Of a stretch of DNA of 64,000 nt, positions 16,456-23,976 are shown one piece after another; the stretch's first letter is position 1, and each line of letters starts with the position of its first letter. Made by a program: the position numbers and the translations under genes. The stretch is from contig NZ_JAGGKI010000003.1 of the NCBI RefSeq assembly GCF_017873605.1, positions 372,001 to 436,000 of the forward strand. The letters are read 5' to 3'. The notes under the pieces are model-generated. The model ran no database searches. It was not told the origin of the DNA and saw only the letters and a program-made list of their open reading frames with translations. This stretch comes from Paenibacillus lactis (lineage in GTDB: Bacteria; Bacillota; Bacilli; Paenibacillales; Paenibacillaceae).

Positions 16456-16977
16456 CAAGTCCGTTTTGGGGATTTGTTGGCTCGTTGGCGCCACTTTAGC
16501 GCAGCACAAGTCCCTTTTTGGGACCTGTTGGCTCGTTGGCACCACTTTAGCGCAGCACAAGTCCCTTTTCGGGACCTGTTGACTCGTTGGCGCCACTTTA
16601 GCGCAGCACAAGTCCCTTTTCGGGACCTGTTGGCTCGTTGGCGCCATTTTAGCGCAGCATTAGTCCCTTTTCGGGACCTGTTGGCTCGTTGGTGCCACTT
16701 TAGCGCAGCACAAGTCCCTTTTCGGGACCTGTTGGCTCGTTGGCGCCACTTTAGCGCAGCACAAGTCCCTTTTTGGGACCTGTTGGCTCGTTGGCGCCAC
16801 TTTAGCGCAGCACAAGTCCCTTATCGGGACTTGTTTGTCCATAGACGCCGCTTGGGCGGGGCACAAATCCCTTATCGGGACCTGTTGGCTCGTTGGCGCC
16901 ACTTTAGCGCAGCATAAGTCCCTTTTCGGGACTTGTTTCCCCGTAGGCACCGCTTGGGCGAGGCTCGTTCGCTTGGG
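16456..16977. repeat. 51-bp tandem repeat array, nine full units plus partial ends
   Basis: Units start exactly every 51 bases at 16499, 16550, 16601, 16652, 16703, 16754, 16805, 16856 and 16907, with a partial unit before (16456-16498) and a remnant after 16958. Each unit reads GCGCAGCACAAGTCCC, then TTTTCGGGACCTGTTGGC, TCGTTGGCGCCACTTTA. It contains the hairpin GTCCCTTTTCGGGAC and the palindrome TGGCGCCA. The 51-bp period is a multiple of three, so long frames open on both strands; none has a ribosome site and I do not call them genes. Units at 16805 and 16907 share a variant second half. Confidence 0.95.
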
Positions 16978-17054
16978 GGCGGCCATAACATTCAAGTAGA
17001 TGCCATCGTCGACGCGGGGAGAAATGCACATGTTCGAGCCTCTACTCTCCCGCG

Positions 17055-17257
17055 CTACTCAAGCAAACTAGTTTACTCCCAGACACCAATGCTATCCAAC
17101 CAAACTAATCTACTCCCAGCTCCCGTGCCACCCAAACGAACCAATCTACTTCCAACCTCCACGCTACTCAAACAACCAATCTCCCCCTTGCTCCGCGCTA
17201 CCCAAGCAAACCAATCCACTCCCTGCCCCAGTACTACCCGAGCAAACCGCTCCCCCC
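17055..17257. repeat. 36-bp degenerate tandem repeat array, six copies
   Basis: Units start at 17055, 17092, 17128, 17164, 17198 and 17234 (periods 37, 36, 36, 34, 36). Consensus CTACCCAAGCAAACCAATC then TACTCCCAGCCCC; strongly C/A-rich on the plus strand. It is unrelated in sequence to the 51-bp array just before it. Confidence 0.8.
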
Positions 17258-17273
17258 TCCCCCACAACGCAAA

Positions 17274-17312
17274 CGAGCCGCGCTCTAACGTGAGCGCGAC
17301 TCGCTTTTTTAC
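17274..17312 (-). terminator. Terminator between the repeat arrays and the DUF6081-like gene
   Basis: CGAGCCGCGCTC-TAAC-GTGAGCGCGACTCG stem with one mismatch; the T run follows on the plus strand and a short T tract on the minus strand. It lies about 12 nt past the stop of the minus-strand gene at 17324. Confidence 0.65.
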
Positions 17313-17323
17313 ATGGATAGCAG

Positions 17324-18055
17324 CTATTCCTTGATGGTTACCGTTACCGGGGAATACTCGGCAATGACGGTTTGACCATGAACCGAGACGCTGCCCTGCG
17401 GCGTCAGATCCTTCTCCGTCATGATGCCAAGCGCAATCGTGAACTTGTTGAATTTGATCGGAATATTGTTCTCCCGGCGGACCTCCTGTCCGTTCACGTA
17501 GAATACCGCCTCGTCCTCACTGCGGTTATAGGTGATTGTGTACGTGTTGAATTCCTGCGGCTTGAAGTGTGTATCTTCCTCTTTAAAAATGCAGAAGAAG
17601 CGGGTTTTATCCGATTCCGGCACCTGAACGCCAGGGAAAGGCAGCACCGCATACACGCTCGCATACTTATCGTTCGAAGCGAAGAAGTCGAGCGCCGCTC
17701 CGGTTGAGAAATCCAGCAGATTCAAAGATACGTAACCGTCGTACAAATCACCGGGAACGGTGCCCTGCGTACGGGCACGGATCTGAAGCTCAAAGGTCAC
17801 TTCGCCCGATTCCGGCACTTCAACCTCTTCCACGGAATAATACATATGCTTGGCATTGTCGAGAATCTGAATCTGATTATGCTGGCGGCTCAGCGGTGCG
17901 CGCACATACAGGATGCCGTTGCGCACGATAACGACAGCGTCGGGCTCCCGGTACTCCCAGAAGGAACCGTCCGGCAGCGGAAAGCCGCCGATCTTCCAAA
18001 CCTTGCCCTCCGACAGGATGGTATGAAAATCACCAAAAACACGTTGTTGTTCCAT
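17324..18055 (-). CDS. Hypothetical beta-sandwich protein, DUF6081-like
   Basis: 243 residues, no signal peptide. GGFPLPDGSFWEYREPDAVV, FELQIRARTQG, YVSLNLLDFSTG, FTYTITYN-like and NKFTIALGIMTE give a concanavalin-like beta-sandwich pattern. It resembles proteins I know as DUF6081, which have no defined function; this recollection is not certain. It starts 31 bases after the UbiA-type prenyltransferase gene in the same direction (GAAGGAGACCTTAG ahead of ATG), so the two probably share a transcript and perhaps a pathway. Confidence 0.6.
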   Translation of the reverse strand: MEQQRVFGDFHTILSEGKVWKIGGFPLPDGSFWEYREPDAVVIVRNGILYVRAPLSRQHNQIQILDNAKHMYYSVEEVEVPESGEVTFELQIRARTQGTVPGDLYDGYVSLNLLDFSTGAALDFFASNDKYASVYAVLPFPGVQVPESDKTRFFCIFKEEDTHFKPQEFNTYTITYNRSEDEAVFYVNGQEVRRENNIPIKFNKFTIALGIMTEKDLTPQGSVSVHGQTVIAEYSPVTVTIKE

Positions 18056-18086
18056 CTAAGGTCTCCTTCTTTCTCACAAAAATAGG

Positions 18087-19013
18087 TTAGAATGCCTGGA
18101 TTATGCCTTGGACGAGCAGCGACAGGATCAACACGCCGCCGCAGCGCATCGTTGTCATCGTTGACGCGCCCATCAGCGGCAAGTAAGCTTCGGAACGATT
18201 GCTATCCTTCAGTCTTCCATACACAAGATACAATGGAATAACGGTCAGCAGAGCAATAATCGCATAAGGTGGAAGAGCTCCCGCTAGGACGCAGGCAACC
18301 AGGGACAGACAGGCCAGCAGCAGCAGCGCCCGTGAAAACGTCAACGCCCGCTTTTCCCCCCATACGACCACAAGGGTTCTTTTTCCGGCCTGACGATCCG
18401 CCTGCCAATGCAGGAAGTGATGGTTGAACAAAATCAACGTCGTGAGCAGCCCGATCGGCAGCGACAACAGCAGGGCCCGAAGATCCATGCTTGACGTCTG
18501 GACATAGAAAGCTCCCATAACAGGCAAAATACCGAAGGACAACAGGATCGCAATTTCGCTGTAGCCCTTGCCCCGGTATCCGAACCGAACGGGCGGCGCC
18601 ACGTAAAAATAAGCGATGAGTCCGCCGAGCGCGCCGAACAGAAGCGCCCACCAGCCGCTGATCAAGCTCAGAATAATCCCGCATAACGCGGCTATTCCGA
18701 ACAGCGTCCAGGTAACGCTCTCGAATTTGCGGATGGACCAGATGCCTTTGGTTAGAAAACCTGAATTCGTGGAGATCGCATCGACGTCCTCCTGGGCTTC
18801 CGTATCGGTCCCGTTCTTGTAGTCCCACAAATCGTTCACCATATTGGAGAACAAATGGGCGGCCCCGCTTCCGATCAAGGTCAATAAAAAAAGCCCGATA
18901 TCGAAACGACCTGTCCAAACATAAGCGCCAAGCGCCCCCAAAGCAACCGGTATGAGCATGACCGGAATGACTTGGATACGCGAAGCTTTTTTAAACTGAT
19001 TCAGGACATCCAC
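18087..19013 (-). CDS. UbiA-family prenyltransferase (MenA-like)
   Basis: 308 residues with about eight or nine membrane helices. The first aspartate-rich motif is MVNDLWDYKNGTD (N-D-x-x-D-x-x-x-x-x-D) and the second region is WQADRQAGKRTLVVVWG, as in MenA and related enzymes. The family transfers a prenyl chain to an aromatic or similar acceptor in the membrane. MenA proper usually sits near menaquinone genes; none are here, so the acceptor is open. GTG start at 19013 with GAAAGGAGCC upstream. Confidence 0.83.
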   Translation of the reverse strand: MDVLNQFKKASRIQVIPVMLIPVALGALGAYVWTGRFDIGLFLLTLIGSGAAHLFSNMVNDLWDYKNGTDTEAQEDVDAISTNSGFLTKGIWSIRKFESVTWTLFGIAALCGIILSLISGWWALLFGALGGLIAYFYVAPPVRFGYRGKGYSEIAILLSFGILPVMGAFYVQTSSMDLRALLLSLPIGLLTTLILFNHHFLHWQADRQAGKRTLVVVWGEKRALTFSRALLLLACLSLVACVLAGALPPYAIIALLTVIPLYLVYGRLKDSNRSEAYLPLMGASTMTTMRCGGVLILSLLVQGIIQAF

Positions 19014-19164
19014 TGGCGTAGGCTCCTTTCTCTCATAAAACAGAATAGAACGCCTGCAACTCGCTTGCAGACGTTAATCGATGTTGTGAAACAAAGCACT
19101 TGTACATTAAGGATATCACAATTGTCGAACTTTGTAATCTATTTGTAAGAACTTGGCTAAGCTC

Positions 19165-20142
19165 CTATACGGACGAGCGCTCAATCAATTCGAACGGCAG
19201 CTCCTTGCGCACCGGGTCTTTCCGTTCTCCCTGAATATGGGCATACACGATTTTGAAAGCCTCTGAACCCATATCGAGCAGTCGGTTATCGATCGTCGTG
19301 AGGCCTAGCATTTTGCCGATGGGTTGATTGTCAAATCCGATGACCGCAAGCTCCTGCGGGATGGATATGTCCCGCTTCTCCGCTTCGTAGATCAAGCCGG
19401 CCGCCACATGGTCCCCCGTCACGAGCAGGGCGCTTGGCCGTTCTCTCATATCCATAAGCCGGTTCATGATTGCCGCACCATCCTCAAGATCAATGCAGCC
19501 ATCCAATATCCATTCCTCACGGTAAGGCTCTCCGATTTCCTTCAGCACTTCCTCATAGGCTGTTTTGCGTGCTCTCGTACTGGGGCTGTCCAGCCTTCCT
19601 ACCGTAAATCCGATTCTGCGGTGTCCCCGGTCAATCAAATAATGCATGGCACGCCGGAAAGCCTCCGCATGATTAATATATATAGAAGAAAATAATCGCT
19701 CCCCCGCATCCAGACAGCAAACAATCGGGCCATATGGACAGTAGGCTTCGATCTGCTCCGGGGTAACGGCGGACGATAGAATAATGATCCCGTCAATTTC
19801 CCGGTTCCGCAGCATCTCCAGCACTTCCAATTCTTTGTCCTGCGCATATCCCGTCTGACAAAGGATAAGCCGGTAGCTTGCCGCCAGCGCTTCTTGCCCG
19901 GCTCCCTCCATCAGTAATGAGAAGTACGCATGATTAATGAACGGCAGCATAATGGCGATATTCATCGTTCTGCCCGTAATGAGGTGAACGGCGTTCATAT
20001 TGCGCGCATACTTCAGCTGCTTCATCGTCGCCAGGACCCGCGCTCGCTTTTCCTCGCGAACATAGGGATGATTATTGAGCACCCGGGATACCGTGGATAC
20101 CGACACGCCCGCAAGCTTTGCGATTTCTTTGATATTGGCCAT
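19165..20142 (-). CDS. LacI-family transcriptional regulator
   Basis: 325 residues. Helix-turn-helix and hinge ANIKEIAKLAGVSVSTVSRVL, NNHPYVREEKRARV, then a periplasmic-binding-protein-like effector domain (NIAIMLPFINHAYFSLLMEG, IDGIIILSS, GHRRIGFTVG, AVIGFDNQPIG). It should bind a sugar or sugar phosphate and repress or activate carbohydrate genes. No carbohydrate gene is directly adjacent; the catabolic locus starting at 22 kb has its own regulators, so the target is unknown. ATG with GGGAGGGAAAGAGC in front. Confidence 0.9.
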   Translation of the reverse strand: MANIKEIAKLAGVSVSTVSRVLNNHPYVREEKRARVLATMKQLKYARNMNAVHLITGRTMNIAIMLPFINHAYFSLLMEGAGQEALAASYRLILCQTGYAQDKELEVLEMLRNREIDGIIILSSAVTPEQIEAYCPYGPIVCCLDAGERLFSSIYINHAEAFRRAMHYLIDRGHRRIGFTVGRLDSPSTRARKTAYEEVLKEIGEPYREEWILDGCIDLEDGAAIMNRLMDMRERPSALLVTGDHVAAGLIYEAEKRDISIPQELAVIGFDNQPIGKMLGLTTIDNRLLDMGSEAFKIVYAHIQGERKDPVRKELPFELIERSSV

Positions 20143-20251
20143 GCTCTTTCCCTCCCTCGATACTAGCCTGCCGTCTATCTATCCTCGATACTATCATGTT
20201 CAGGTAGTTGATTCAAAAGAGAGCCTGAACCTGAATAGATACGTAAGACGA

Positions 20252-20277
20252 AAAGCCGCAATTTATGCGGCTTTCAA
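20252..20277 (-). terminator. Terminator behind the 154-residue gene
   Basis: Minus strand GAAAGCCGCATAAATTGCGGCTTTTC: 6-8 bp stem and TTTT. It lies about 155 nt past the gene at 20432; 20143-20431 shows nothing else. Confidence 0.6.
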
Positions 20278-20431
20278 TTTCTACATATTCTTTGTCTTTT
20301 ATGCTCCTTGACTATATGTTCTTTGTCGTCCGACAACAAACTCATCATCATTTCTTGTCGTACACGGGGCTTCGTGTCCCTTTGAGTTTCGATATACATG
20401 GAAGTGCTTGTCGAAATGAAATTCTACTCCC

Positions 20432-20896
20432 TTAATACTCTCCTTTTATTACGAAAAACGAACCCCGAATGGTTCCGGCTAATTTGGACTTCTGTCTGGC
20501 AAACTTAAACTTCCCCTCTAACTCCTGCGGCACCTCCATCCCCTCAGAAAGCTTAAAGCCAACGGCCCGCTTCTTAGGATCATCCACCGTATACATGACG
20601 TTGAGGGCAAGACCATCCTCGTAAAAAACGTAGGCAAATTGGATATTCTCCACCTGGAAACGCGACGTTTCTAAAGGTTTGGCCGCAAACTCAATATCGC
20701 GTTCTTCTTTCAAAATTCGGTTTACATAATCGAGCGTCTCCTGGCTTTCGCTGGCGGGTACAACCGTAAATTCATGCTTATATTTGTTCATAAAGTAACG
20801 GGCTTCGTTCGCTCGTAAACCAGCCAGCGCTTCGGCCACGGGCGAAGATTCTAACCCGGCTGTGGATACGTTTTTAAAATCAACGATATGGGACAT
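20432..20896 (-). CDS. Hypothetical 154-residue protein
   Basis: No family recognised. The product starts MSHIVDFKNVSTAGLESSPV, is hydrophilic with mixed alpha/beta character and has no signal or membrane segment; FTVVPASESQETLDYVNRIL and YEDGLALNVMYTVDD are its clearest parts. ATG 20896 follows AGGAG by eight bases; GTG 20905 in the same frame overlaps that site. It lies behind a three-copy repeat array that separates it from the GyrI-like gene, both on the minus strand. Confidence 0.6.
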   Translation of the reverse strand: MSHIVDFKNVSTAGLESSPVAEALAGLRANEARYFMNKYKHEFTVVPASESQETLDYVNRILKEERDIEFAAKPLETSRFQVENIQFAYVFYEDGLALNVMYTVDDPKKRAVGFKLSEGMEVPQELEGKFKFARQKSKLAGTIRGSFFVIKGEY

Positions 20897-20912
20897 GTTC
20901 ATCACTCCTAAA

Positions 20913-21101
20913 AGTTTTGTGAGCGTTACTTCTTCGAATTACTTCGAGCAAAACTCGCATCGGAAGCATCAACTTAGTTTTGTGAGCGTTACTTCCTCGA
21001 GCCTACTTCGAACAAAACTCGCATCGAAAGCGTAGACTTAGTTTTGTGTGGGGTACTTCTTCGAACTACTTCGAGCAAAACTCGCTTCGGAAGCATCGCG
21101 A
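20913..21101. repeat. 63-bp tandem repeat array, three copies
   Basis: Units start at 20913, 20976 and 21040. Each opens AGTTTTGTGAGCGTTACTTC and contains ACTTCGAGCAAAACTCGC about 35 bases later, so AGTTTTG and CAAAACT can pair within every unit. The array fills the gap between two minus-strand genes and ends just inside the 3' flank of the second. Confidence 0.85.
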
Positions 21102-21107
21102 GTCTCT

Positions 21108-21587
21108 TTATTTTCTTACGACCGGAATCCACACTTCACCAGATACGAGACCGTTTCGCTGCCCCATCTCCACCGTTGCGTTGGGCCCGCCGACATAGGC
21201 AAAATCCTGTGCTTCCGGCAGCACCTGTCCAAAAGCAATGCCTGTAAGCACTTGACTCAACTCCTCAGCCGTCTGCGCTTCTCCTTTTACAACGAGGTAT
21301 TCCCCTTTAGGAAACTGGATGACTCTGGTCGCTTCCGGTAACGATGCCTCGGTCATCACGCCAGCGTAATACATCATCTTGTTATTCACCGCTTCGTTTA
21401 CGGCAAAAATATAGTCATTTGCGGCCACGGCCTTTAATGTGTCAAGTCTTCCATCTTGTTTCACGGCTTTCCAAAAGTCCGCCTTCTCCTTGTTTATGCC
21501 GGCATAGTCGGTGTAGTCGCTTTGAAGCTCCGTTCCGATTCCTAATACGATAAAGCTGTCTTTTTCCTCAATACTGTAATTTGCCAT
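21108..21587 (-). CDS. GyrI-like small-molecule-binding (AraC effector-binding) domain protein
   Basis: 159 residues, stand-alone effector-binding domain. IEEKDSFIVLGIGTELQSD, then KMMYYAGVMTEASLPE, FPKGEYLVVKGEAQTAEEL and a C-terminal NATVEMGQRNGLVSGEVWIP (E/W pattern near the end) are typical of the SOUL/GyrI fold, where the domain binds a hydrophobic or cationic small molecule. With no DNA-binding part it may sequester a toxin or drug. ATG 21587 with GGAAGGG seven bases upstream was preferred over an in-frame TTG at 21593. Confidence 0.75.
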   Translation of the reverse strand: MANYSIEEKDSFIVLGIGTELQSDYTDYAGINKEKADFWKAVKQDGRLDTLKAVAANDYIFAVNEAVNNKMMYYAGVMTEASLPEATRVIQFPKGEYLVVKGEAQTAEELSQVLTGIAFGQVLPEAQDFAYVGGPNATVEMGQRNGLVSGEVWIPVVRK

Positions 21588-21887
21588 ATTCAATCCCTTC
21601 CTCTTCTTTAAATTGTGATTCCTATGTTTTATTACTTGATGGGTTAATCATAACTTTAAATCGTGTCAAAAAATGATACTGTTTAAATGAGCCATGAAAA
21701 AAAACGGATCGGATGGGGAGTATCGGCTTTATATCCACACTCCGACGATCTAGGCTGTCAATGAATCGGCTACGTACAAGTACTTGGCAATTTCGGCAAA
21801 GGATATAACTACTTGTCATTACAGTTACAACAATAAATTAATATACTTCGATTAAAAAGACATCGAATGCGGCTAGCAACAAAGTAA

Positions 21888-21922
21888 CGCCGATTGAAGA
21901 CTCAGAGAGTCCGCAACCGGCG
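21888..21922 (-). terminator. Interrupted hairpin behind the 553-residue gene
   Basis: CGCCG-A-TTG-AA-GACTC AGA GAGTC-CG-CAA-C-CGGCG: a long stem with two small internal loops, 70 nt after the stop at 21992. The T tract on the minus strand is weak. The rest of 21588-21887 holds no supported feature. Confidence 0.5.
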
Positions 21923-21991
21923 CATCTGCTCAACATTTCCTATACTTTAAAGGACGGGTTAACTCGCCAGTCCCTCTTTTCTGTTCGATAA

Positions 21992-23653
21992 CTACACAGA
22001 ATACGGTTCAAACGTACATTCCGCCCCGTTGATCATTCTCGCCGAGCTGCCTGAACCCCTATGCTTCAAAAATAGTCGGTCTTCCGTCGTCCATCCTGTA
22101 TACGCCACCTCAAGCCCGCCGTCTGTCTTGAATTCCGGCCTCTGCCCGGACATTTGCCGTGCGAACGCCGCCAGCTGTCCGATCCCTCTGTTCTCCGCTT
22201 CCCGAATGGACACCGCCTCTACGGCGAGAGCAATTCCGTCGCCTCGGCAAACAATCTGTTGATATCCGGACTGCGCCCGAATGTCATAAGCCGTCCCCGG
22301 GCTTAAATGTATGGCAAAATAAACCTCATCTACCTTGCCGTACAAAGCTTCGGCCTCGTACAACCATTCCCCTTCCGGCAGAACGCCGACGATTTCTTCG
22401 CCACTGGCAACCGCCAGTTCAGGCAGCGGATAGAGCGCCAGCACCACATTTTTGTGATACAGCACCTCCATCCACTCGCTTTGGTGACGAGGATCGCTTC
22501 CCGAAGGATCGTATCCCTCCCCCGGATGGAAAAAATACAGCTGATTCGCCTTCCCGCCTAAACGGACAGGCAGGCTGAACATCCAGCGCAGCTGCTCGTT
22601 GTCGAACTCCCGGACCCGCTCCCACAATCCGCCCGCCGCAAAATCCTCCGTCACATAAGCATAGGAGTGCAGCTTTCGCAACTCGCCGTCAACCGATTTC
22701 ATCAGCACCTTGCGCACTTCCGCCGGTTCGCTTCGATGCAGGGCAAGGTGCCGGGCAGCTTCCGGAGCTTCGTGGAATAGAAAACCGGCATATTCCGTGC
22801 GCGGCATCTCCTCCGGAAGGCTAAAATCACCGAACTGGACATAATCGTGAAGCACATTGGCATCCCGCGGAGCATCATGCGGCCATCCCCTGGAGTGGGC
22901 TCCTACCCACGCCCCCTTCAGGTAATAAGACGCGCGAAGGCTCCACAGCTCATCCAACAGTTCATGAAGCTTCTGCTTCACTTCCGGTTCCTCCGCCAAT
23001 TCCAGCGCACAGGTGAACGCCTGTGTCCAATGCCAAAACCACGGCAGGCACCCATACTCAGCCATACCCTCCCGGCGGAGCAGAGTCAGGGTATCCCTAA
23101 GGCTTTGTTTTCCGTCCTCCAGAAGCTCCTTATCCCCGAACCGCTGGCCGAATATTAGCTTGGCCGCCGTATACTTCGCCTCATGATGGTTGCACACCGT
23201 GAGCGGCTTGCGAAAAAAACCTCCGCGATAGATGTGTTCCAGCGCGGCCTCAAACTCCCTCGCCAGGCCCTCGTTCATCCCGCTTTCAAACTTGTGATGG
23301 AAAAAAAACATCAAGCTCCCCATCAATTCCACCGGCAGCACGTGCGGACTCGCCGCCTCCGGCTTCGGTTCCAGGTTCAGCGGCCAGTGTCCGTACATCG
23401 GACTCTTCGCATCCCGGTCCTGCAGCCGCAGCACACGACCCAAAACCTCCTCTGCCAGCCGCTTACCCTCCTGCCGGTTGAACTGCGGATCATGCTCCAG
23501 GTCTAACGAAGCTGCAAACAAATAGGAGGCATAATAGAAGTTGTCTCGCACATCCCCATGAAACCACAGTCCGCTGGATTGCAGGGGCAGCCTCCATGCT
23601 TGTTCCGCAACATTCCGAACAATCCGGTTCATTCTTCCATGATAATCGTTCAT
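21992..23653 (-). CDS. Unassigned 553-residue protein, putative carbohydrate-active enzyme of the (alpha/alpha)-toroid type
   Basis: No signal peptide. The first 330 residues are helical with aromatic-rich repeats such as DNFYYASYLFAASLD, TVCNHHEAKYTAAKLIFG and EYGCLPWFWHWTQAF. The last 200 are beta-rich, with SEWMEVLYHKNVVLALYPLP resembling the C-terminal sheet of heparinase-II/III-like and other toroid lyases. Candidate catalytic groups are the His-His pair with Glu in NHHEAK and the Tyr/Trp cluster. It is the last gene behind GH29 and GH35 in a sugar locus, on the same strand. I recognise no CAZy family. ATG 23653 has AAGGAG eight bases upstream; upstream frame to 23740 lacks a ribosome site. 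Confidence 0.65.
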   Translation of the reverse strand: MNDYHGRMNRIVRNVAEQAWRLPLQSSGLWFHGDVRDNFYYASYLFAASLDLEHDPQFNRQEGKRLAEEVLGRVLRLQDRDAKSPMYGHWPLNLEPKPEAASPHVLPVELMGSLMFFFHHKFESGMNEGLAREFEAALEHIYRGGFFRKPLTVCNHHEAKYTAAKLIFGQRFGDKELLEDGKQSLRDTLTLLRREGMAEYGCLPWFWHWTQAFTCALELAEEPEVKQKLHELLDELWSLRASYYLKGAWVGAHSRGWPHDAPRDANVLHDYVQFGDFSLPEEMPRTEYAGFLFHEAPEAARHLALHRSEPAEVRKVLMKSVDGELRKLHSYAYVTEDFAAGGLWERVREFDNEQLRWMFSLPVRLGGKANQLYFFHPGEGYDPSGSDPRHQSEWMEVLYHKNVVLALYPLPELAVASGEEIVGVLPEGEWLYEAEALYGKVDEVYFAIHLSPGTAYDIRAQSGYQQIVCRGDGIALAVEAVSIREAENRGIGQLAAFARQMSGQRPEFKTDGGLEVAYTGWTTEDRLFLKHRGSGSSARMINGAECTFEPYSV

Positions 23654-23901
23654 CGTCTTCTCCTTCCCAATCCGGTGATAAAGCCGCTTCCCTACCCTAA
23701 TGTAAGATAAAAACGAACAAAAAGAAACCAATTTGAACACATATAAACCTATTAAAGAGCCTCAAGTCCATACAAGCTTGAAAATACATACAGGACCGGT
23801 TCCCAAGCAGCCCCGCATTCGTCCGGCCATTATCTTAAGCCGTGCTGTCAATCCTTTCATTGCATGATAGGCACCGGACCCTATTTTAGGGCATATACAG
23901 C

Positions 23902-23935
23902 AAAAGCCCGGCCAGAGAGCCTCTCTGCCCGGGTC
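23902..23935 (-). terminator. Terminator of the GH29-GH35 transcript
   Basis: Minus strand GACCCGGGCAGAGAGG-CT-CTCTGGCCGGGCTTTTGC: strong stem and TTTT, about 42 nt after the GH35 stop. The 553-residue gene downstream (23653) therefore depends on read-through or its own promoter. Confidence 0.8.
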
Positions 23936-23976
23936 GTTGAACAAGCTAAACTGCAGCATAATTCTGTCGTTATAGG

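Noticed and set aside
16474-16917. Open frames of 76-147 codons on both strands through the 51-bp array
   Set aside because: The frames exist only because 51 is a multiple of three. They have no ribosome site and the encoded 17-residue repeats change with frame.
16456-16977. CRISPR array
   Set aside because: Units are contiguous without variable spacers and no cas gene is near.
21622-21819. 65-codon minus-strand frame in the gap before the GyrI-like gene
   Set aside because: No ribosome site and biased composition; nothing supports translation.
23762-23959. 65-codon minus-strand frame between GH35 and the 553-residue gene
   Set aside because: It contains the GH35 terminator and no ribosome site.
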